Shown here piece after piece: positions 4,708 through 7,407 of a DNA stretch of 7,407 nucleotides. The position numbers were made by a program, and so were the translations under genes. Numbering within the stretch: position 1 is the first letter of the stretch; the number at the start of each line of letters is the position of its first letter. The notes below the pieces were generated by a model. It ran no database searches, was not told the origin of the DNA, and saw nothing but the letters and a program-made list of their open reading frames with translations. Origin of the DNA: Clostridia bacterium (GTDB lineage: Bacteria; Bacillota_A; Clostridia; Oscillospirales; Acutalibacteraceae); assembly GCA_017390825.1 (NCBI GenBank), contig JAFPAK010000203.1:1-7407 (forward strand), written 5' to 3'.

Positions 4708-6758
4708 TACCTTTAAAACAAGCGCAGAAATACGGAAGATTTATAAGCAGCAGTTTAAACGGCGGTATAAACGCAGTGGCGGATGAGGCGGAAGGACAGA
4801 AGGGTGAACTGTCAAGTGCTGTTAATGTGTGGTATAAAAACGGTACCTTAAGAACAAGACCAGGATTTGGATGCGATCTTTTCAGAGTGGCTGCATCAGG
4901 CTCTGATATAACTGACTTTACGCTTGAAAAGGCGGCAGATGTATATTGCAACGAAAAAATCAGGATATTCATTAAACGCAATGATACTGAGACTACGCAG
5001 AGTATAGGTCTTGTGCTGTTTGGCGAGGAAGGCAGATATGCCGATATCGCACTTTATGAGCATACATATCAAAATGACGGATATTACCCCAATGTGTTCG
5101 TTTTCAGCGGAAAAAGGACATATGGCAGCGGAATATACGCTGTCGTTGCGGTTGTTAATGATGCCGGTAGGGTTCTGTATAAGACTGTATATGAGATAAA
5201 CATTTCGCTTGACGGAGTGCAGGAAATATTGCCTGCTGATGTTTATGCACCACTTATAATGATAAACGGCAAAGGCAGCTCTTTTGACACGCTTGAAAAG
5301 ACCTCCGGCTATGGTGATCTGAAATATATTGAAGATTACAACCGCCTTTTCGGTGCATTCCGTGCAGGCTTTATAACTGATGGCGTATCTACCGAGTATT
5401 CGCTGCCTGCTAAAGATCTGTCATCTGCTGTCGGTGAGGATATAAGCATAGCTTTTAAATATGGTAATTCGGAATATAAATGGATGATCGAGAGTTCAGG
5501 TACTGTTTCATCTGAAATGAATATTGAGGGAACGAGTATCAAGGCGACCGTAAACAGAGCAACGGGCAAGATTACCTTTTCATCTGCATTGCCGAAATGG
5601 ACTAATGACAGCAGTAATCTTATTATCAGGGCTTATAAAAAACTCGAAACCGATACGATTTTCGGTATGAGATTTTCAGAGTGTTTCAATTCCCGTGTGT
5701 TTTTGTCCGGCAATAGTCTTGCGGCTAATGAAATAGCATATTCGCATATAAATGAGCCACTATATTTTCCAAAAGGGAACTATGAATTTGCCGGCGATGC
5801 TGTACAGAATATTACTGCCTTTGCATTTCAGTCTAATATGCTTGTTATTTTTAAAGAAAACGAGGTCTATATCTCATCCGGAGTTACACAAAACAGTTAT
5901 GATACCGAAAGATTGATAAACGGATCATCGGGCACTAATGTAAATAAGGCTGCAATGAATATTTCGCTTTTATTCAGCGGTGCGGGAACTGTTTACCCGG
6001 ATACAGTACTGCAATGCGGTAACAGATTGGTTTTTCTTGGCAATGATTGCTGCGTGTATGCTATTGCGAGAACTTCAGGATATTTACGCAGGGTGTTTAA
6101 CATCTCGCAGAATATTCAACCCATGCTCGATTCAAAATTCCCTCTTGACGGCGCTTTTGCAGCAGATATAGACGGAAGATATATGCTTGTTTTGTATGAC
6201 AGTATATTCTTGTTTAACTATCGTGACAAGTCGTTTTATTCGCTTGCAAACAGTATGACTGCGGATGTGAGCGTTGCCTGGTATTATTGGGAAACAGGAG
6301 GACTTGGTGAGGTGGATCTGTTTTCTTGCTGTAATGGTCGGTTACTTGGTATGGCTTCTTCGGGTGGAAAATACTATATTGCAGGCTATACATTGGGCGG
6401 TGAAAATGACAGCTATGCGAATACATTAGAAAATGGCATCGAGTTTTCGAAGGCGGCCATATCGGTAAGCGTCACAACGGGCTGCTTTGGCTTATGCGAT
6501 AGAGATATCATTGCAAGAAGGCTGATATTGAATATGGCAGACGGAACTCAGCAAGGCAGTATAGCTTACGGTATTTGCTGTGACGGTCGCTCAAACACAC
6601 TTACTGTTGAAAATGTTATTAAAGGTAAAAAGCGTATGTATTACTGCACAAAAGCAAGATGCAGTAAGGTGCAGGTGTATATTGCATCTGATAATGCGTT
6701 GTCGCTGTCGTCTTGCGTTATAGAGTATTCGTCACTTAATGAACAAATAAGGGGGTAA
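4704..6758 (+). CDS. Tail nozzle / DNA-stabilisation-type beta-propeller protein
   Basis: This 684-residue protein starts at ATG 4704, 6 bases after AGGGGGG (4691-4697). Residues 18-55 carry the hallmark start of phage nozzle proteins: SLNGGINA, then LSSAVNVWYKNGTLRTRPGF. This resembles the N-termini of P22 gp10 and T7 gp12, which plug the channel below the adaptor. Later segments look like propeller blades: FNSRVFLSGN (about 331-340) with EPLYFPKGNY, LVIFKENEVYI (380-390), NRLVFLGNDCCVYA (440-453), YMLVLYDSIFLF (about 493-504) and CNGRLLGM near 543. Residues about 223-313 look like an inserted beta-sandwich, opening with FITDGVSTEYSLP and closing with ITFSSALPKW and LIIRAY. The first and last propeller parts are split around it. 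It has about 15 cysteines, more than expected. It directly follows the adaptor and precedes the fibre gene, fitting a short tail. An alternative is a tail stopper of a longer tail with genes elsewhere, but no tube gene is visible. Confidence 0.8.
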   Translation: MIPLKQAQKYGRFISSSLNGGINAVADEAEGQKGELSSAVNVWYKNGTLRTRPGFGCDLFRVAASGSDITDFTLEKAADVYCNEKIRIFIKRNDTETTQSIGLVLFGEEGRYADIALYEHTYQNDGYYPNVFVFSGKRTYGSGIYAVVAVVNDAGRVLYKTVYEINISLDGVQEILPADVYAPLIMINGKGSSFDTLEKTSGYGDLKYIEDYNRLFGAFRAGFITDGVSTEYSLPAKDLSSAVGEDISIAFKYGNSEYKWMIESSGTVSSEMNIEGTSIKATVNRATGKITFSSALPKWTNDSSNLIIRAYKKLETDTIFGMRFSECFNSRVFLSGNSLAANEIAYSHINEPLYFPKGNYEFAGDAVQNITAFAFQSNMLVIFKENEVYISSGVTQNSYDTERLINGSSGTNVNKAAMNISLLFSGAGTVYPDTVLQCGNRLVFLGNDCCVYAIARTSGYLRRVFNISQNIQPMLDSKFPLDGAFAADIDGRYMLVLYDSIFLFNYRDKSFYSLANSMTADVSVAWYYWETGGLGEVDLFSCCNGRLLGMASSGGKYYIAGYTLGGENDSYANTLENGIEFSKAAISVSVTTGCFGLCDRDIIARRLILNMADGTQQGSIAYGICCDGRSNTLTVENVIKGKKRMYYCTKARCSKVQVYIASDNALSLSSCVIEYSSLNEQIRG

Positions 6759-6764
6759 TTTCTA

Positions 6765-7407
6765 ATGAGAAGTATTAAATATACAATTACATCAACTGAT
6801 ATAACGCCTAAAATCGAAAAATTCGGTGGCGTTCAAGGTGATCATAATACAACAAAACTGGTTTTTGATGTCACAGATGTGTATAGCTCTGCTGATACTG
6901 AAAAGCGTTTCAGAATAGAGTATATTGACGGCTCAGGAATCTACAACACAAGTGGGCATCTTACCGTTTACAGCGAGAACGCAAAGCGTTATGTCAGCTT
7001 TGTGTTGGGGAAGGAAATAACTGCAAACGGTGGATCGGTGCAGTTTAATCTTTTGATGATATCACTTGATGATGAAAATGCGGAAAACGAGATATTATCA
7101 AGTTATCCCATAAGGGTGTATTTTGCACCGTCCGCAGCATCTGCATATGGATCACAGACGGTTAAAAAGGGCATAGACGGTCTCACGATTACTGCGTCGG
7201 AAGCAGCACAAAGAGCGGAAGATGCAGCTGACAAAGCCGAAGAGGAAGTTGAAAACCACAATACAAATACATCTGCACATCAGGATATCAGGAAAGCTTT
7301 AAGCGAGCATAAAACTGATACTTCATCGCATCGGGATATAAGAGATGCGATCGACACAATTAATAATACTGCTATTCCGAATGTAGTGCAGACAGAGATC
7401 AAGGAAC
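6765..7407 (+). CDS. BppU-like baseplate/tail-fibre protein, 3'-truncated by window edge
   Basis: The first 214 codons are visible and the frame stays open to the window edge. ATG 6765 follows AAGGGGG (6749-6755) by 9 bases, and the gene lies 6 bases after the nozzle stop. The N-terminus MRSIKYTITSTD, then GGVQGDHNTTKLVFDVTD, matches the start of BppU-type upper-baseplate domains (DUF2479 family). The domain ends near SSYPIRVYFAPS (about residues 113-124). From about residue 146 an Ala/Glu-rich helix (SEAAQRAEDAADKAEEEVEN) looks like a trimeric coiled coil. It is followed by two 17-residue repeats with conserved His and DIR, and then the start of another helix (IDTINNTAIPNVVQ). This layout is that of an anchor domain plus shaft; a receptor-binding tip, if present, lies beyond the window. 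It has not been seen whole, so its length and tip are unknown. Confidence 0.8.
   Translation, partial: MRSIKYTITSTDITPKIEKFGGVQGDHNTTKLVFDVTDVYSSADTEKRFRIEYIDGSGIYNTSGHLTVYSENAKRYVSFVLGKEITANGGSVQFNLLMISLDDENAENEILSSYPIRVYFAPSAASAYGSQTVKKGIDGLTITASEAAQRAEDAADKAEEEVENHNTNTSAHQDIRKALSEHKTDTSSHRDIRDAIDTINNTAIPNVVQTEIKE
7254..7355 (+). repeat. Two 17-codon repeats in the fibre shaft
   Basis: The first unit, NHNTNTSAHQDIRKALS (7254-7304), is followed directly by EHKTDTSSHRDIRDAID (7305-7355). Ten of the 17 positions agree, including His2, Thr4, Thr6, Ser7, His9, Asp11, Ile12, Arg13 and Ala15. The codons differ more than the residues, so the repeat is kept by protein selection rather than being a recent copy. 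Histidines in such repeats are known from other phage fibre shafts. Confidence 0.75.

Noticed and set aside
4532..4786. Plus-strand frame overlapping the adaptor and nozzle genes (also 5011-5199 and 5980-6171)
   Set aside because: These are shifted frames within well-supported genes, with no useful RBS and no clear domain.
1..7407. Stop-codon recoding, as in some gut phages
   Set aside because: All long frames read through cleanly with standard TAA/TGA stops and end next to RBS-led starts. No TAG stop is used, but seven genes are too few to mean anything.
1..7407. CRISPR array, tRNA, attachment site or transposon
   Set aside because: No spaced repeats, cloverleaf-like sequence, integrase or transposase motif, or terminal inverted repeats were seen; the window is almost fully coding.

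Overview
The window looks like part of the structural (virion morphogenesis) module of a tailed double-stranded DNA bacteriophage or prophage. The likely host is a Gram-positive, Clostridia-type (gut Firmicutes) bacterium. Pointers to this host are the strong AAGGAG-type ribosome binding sites, frequent TTG starts, moderate GC, a PBSX/SPP1-type terminase and a BppU-like tail protein, a family best known from phages of Firmicutes. This host call is an inference, since there is no rRNA or host gene to anchor it. All genes lie on the + strand and are tightly packed. Known stops are TAA or TGA and the standard bacterial code fits.

Layout, left to right: the 3' part of the terminase large subunit (2-1078; the Walker A half lies upstream of the window); a 63-residue single-pass membrane protein (1088-1279); a 92-residue acidic protein, possibly a small scaffold (1295-1573); the major capsid protein with a C-terminal Ig-like domain (1594-2790); an intergenic terminator-like hairpin (2800-2836); the portal (2850-4343); a small cysteine-rich head-to-tail adaptor (4333-4707); a 684-residue nozzle/stabilisation-type beta-propeller protein (4704-6758); and the first 214 codons of a BppU-like baseplate or tail-fibre protein (6765 to the window edge).

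How they fit together: terminase packages DNA through the portal into a shell of capsid protein; the adaptor extends the portal; the nozzle closes the channel; the BppU-like protein probably anchors receptor-binding parts. The fibre gene follows the nozzle directly, with no tail tube, tape measure or tail terminator gene between. This points to a short-tailed (podovirus-like) particle, provided those genes are not placed elsewhere. Two features stand out. The capsid gene comes before the portal, the reverse of the usual order. A strong GUAA-tetraloop hairpin plus a TTG start separates the abundant capsid protein from the low-copy portal, which would suit dosage control. I found no clear non-structural or defence system here; the novelty is in architecture and in the two small unassigned genes upstream of the capsid gene.
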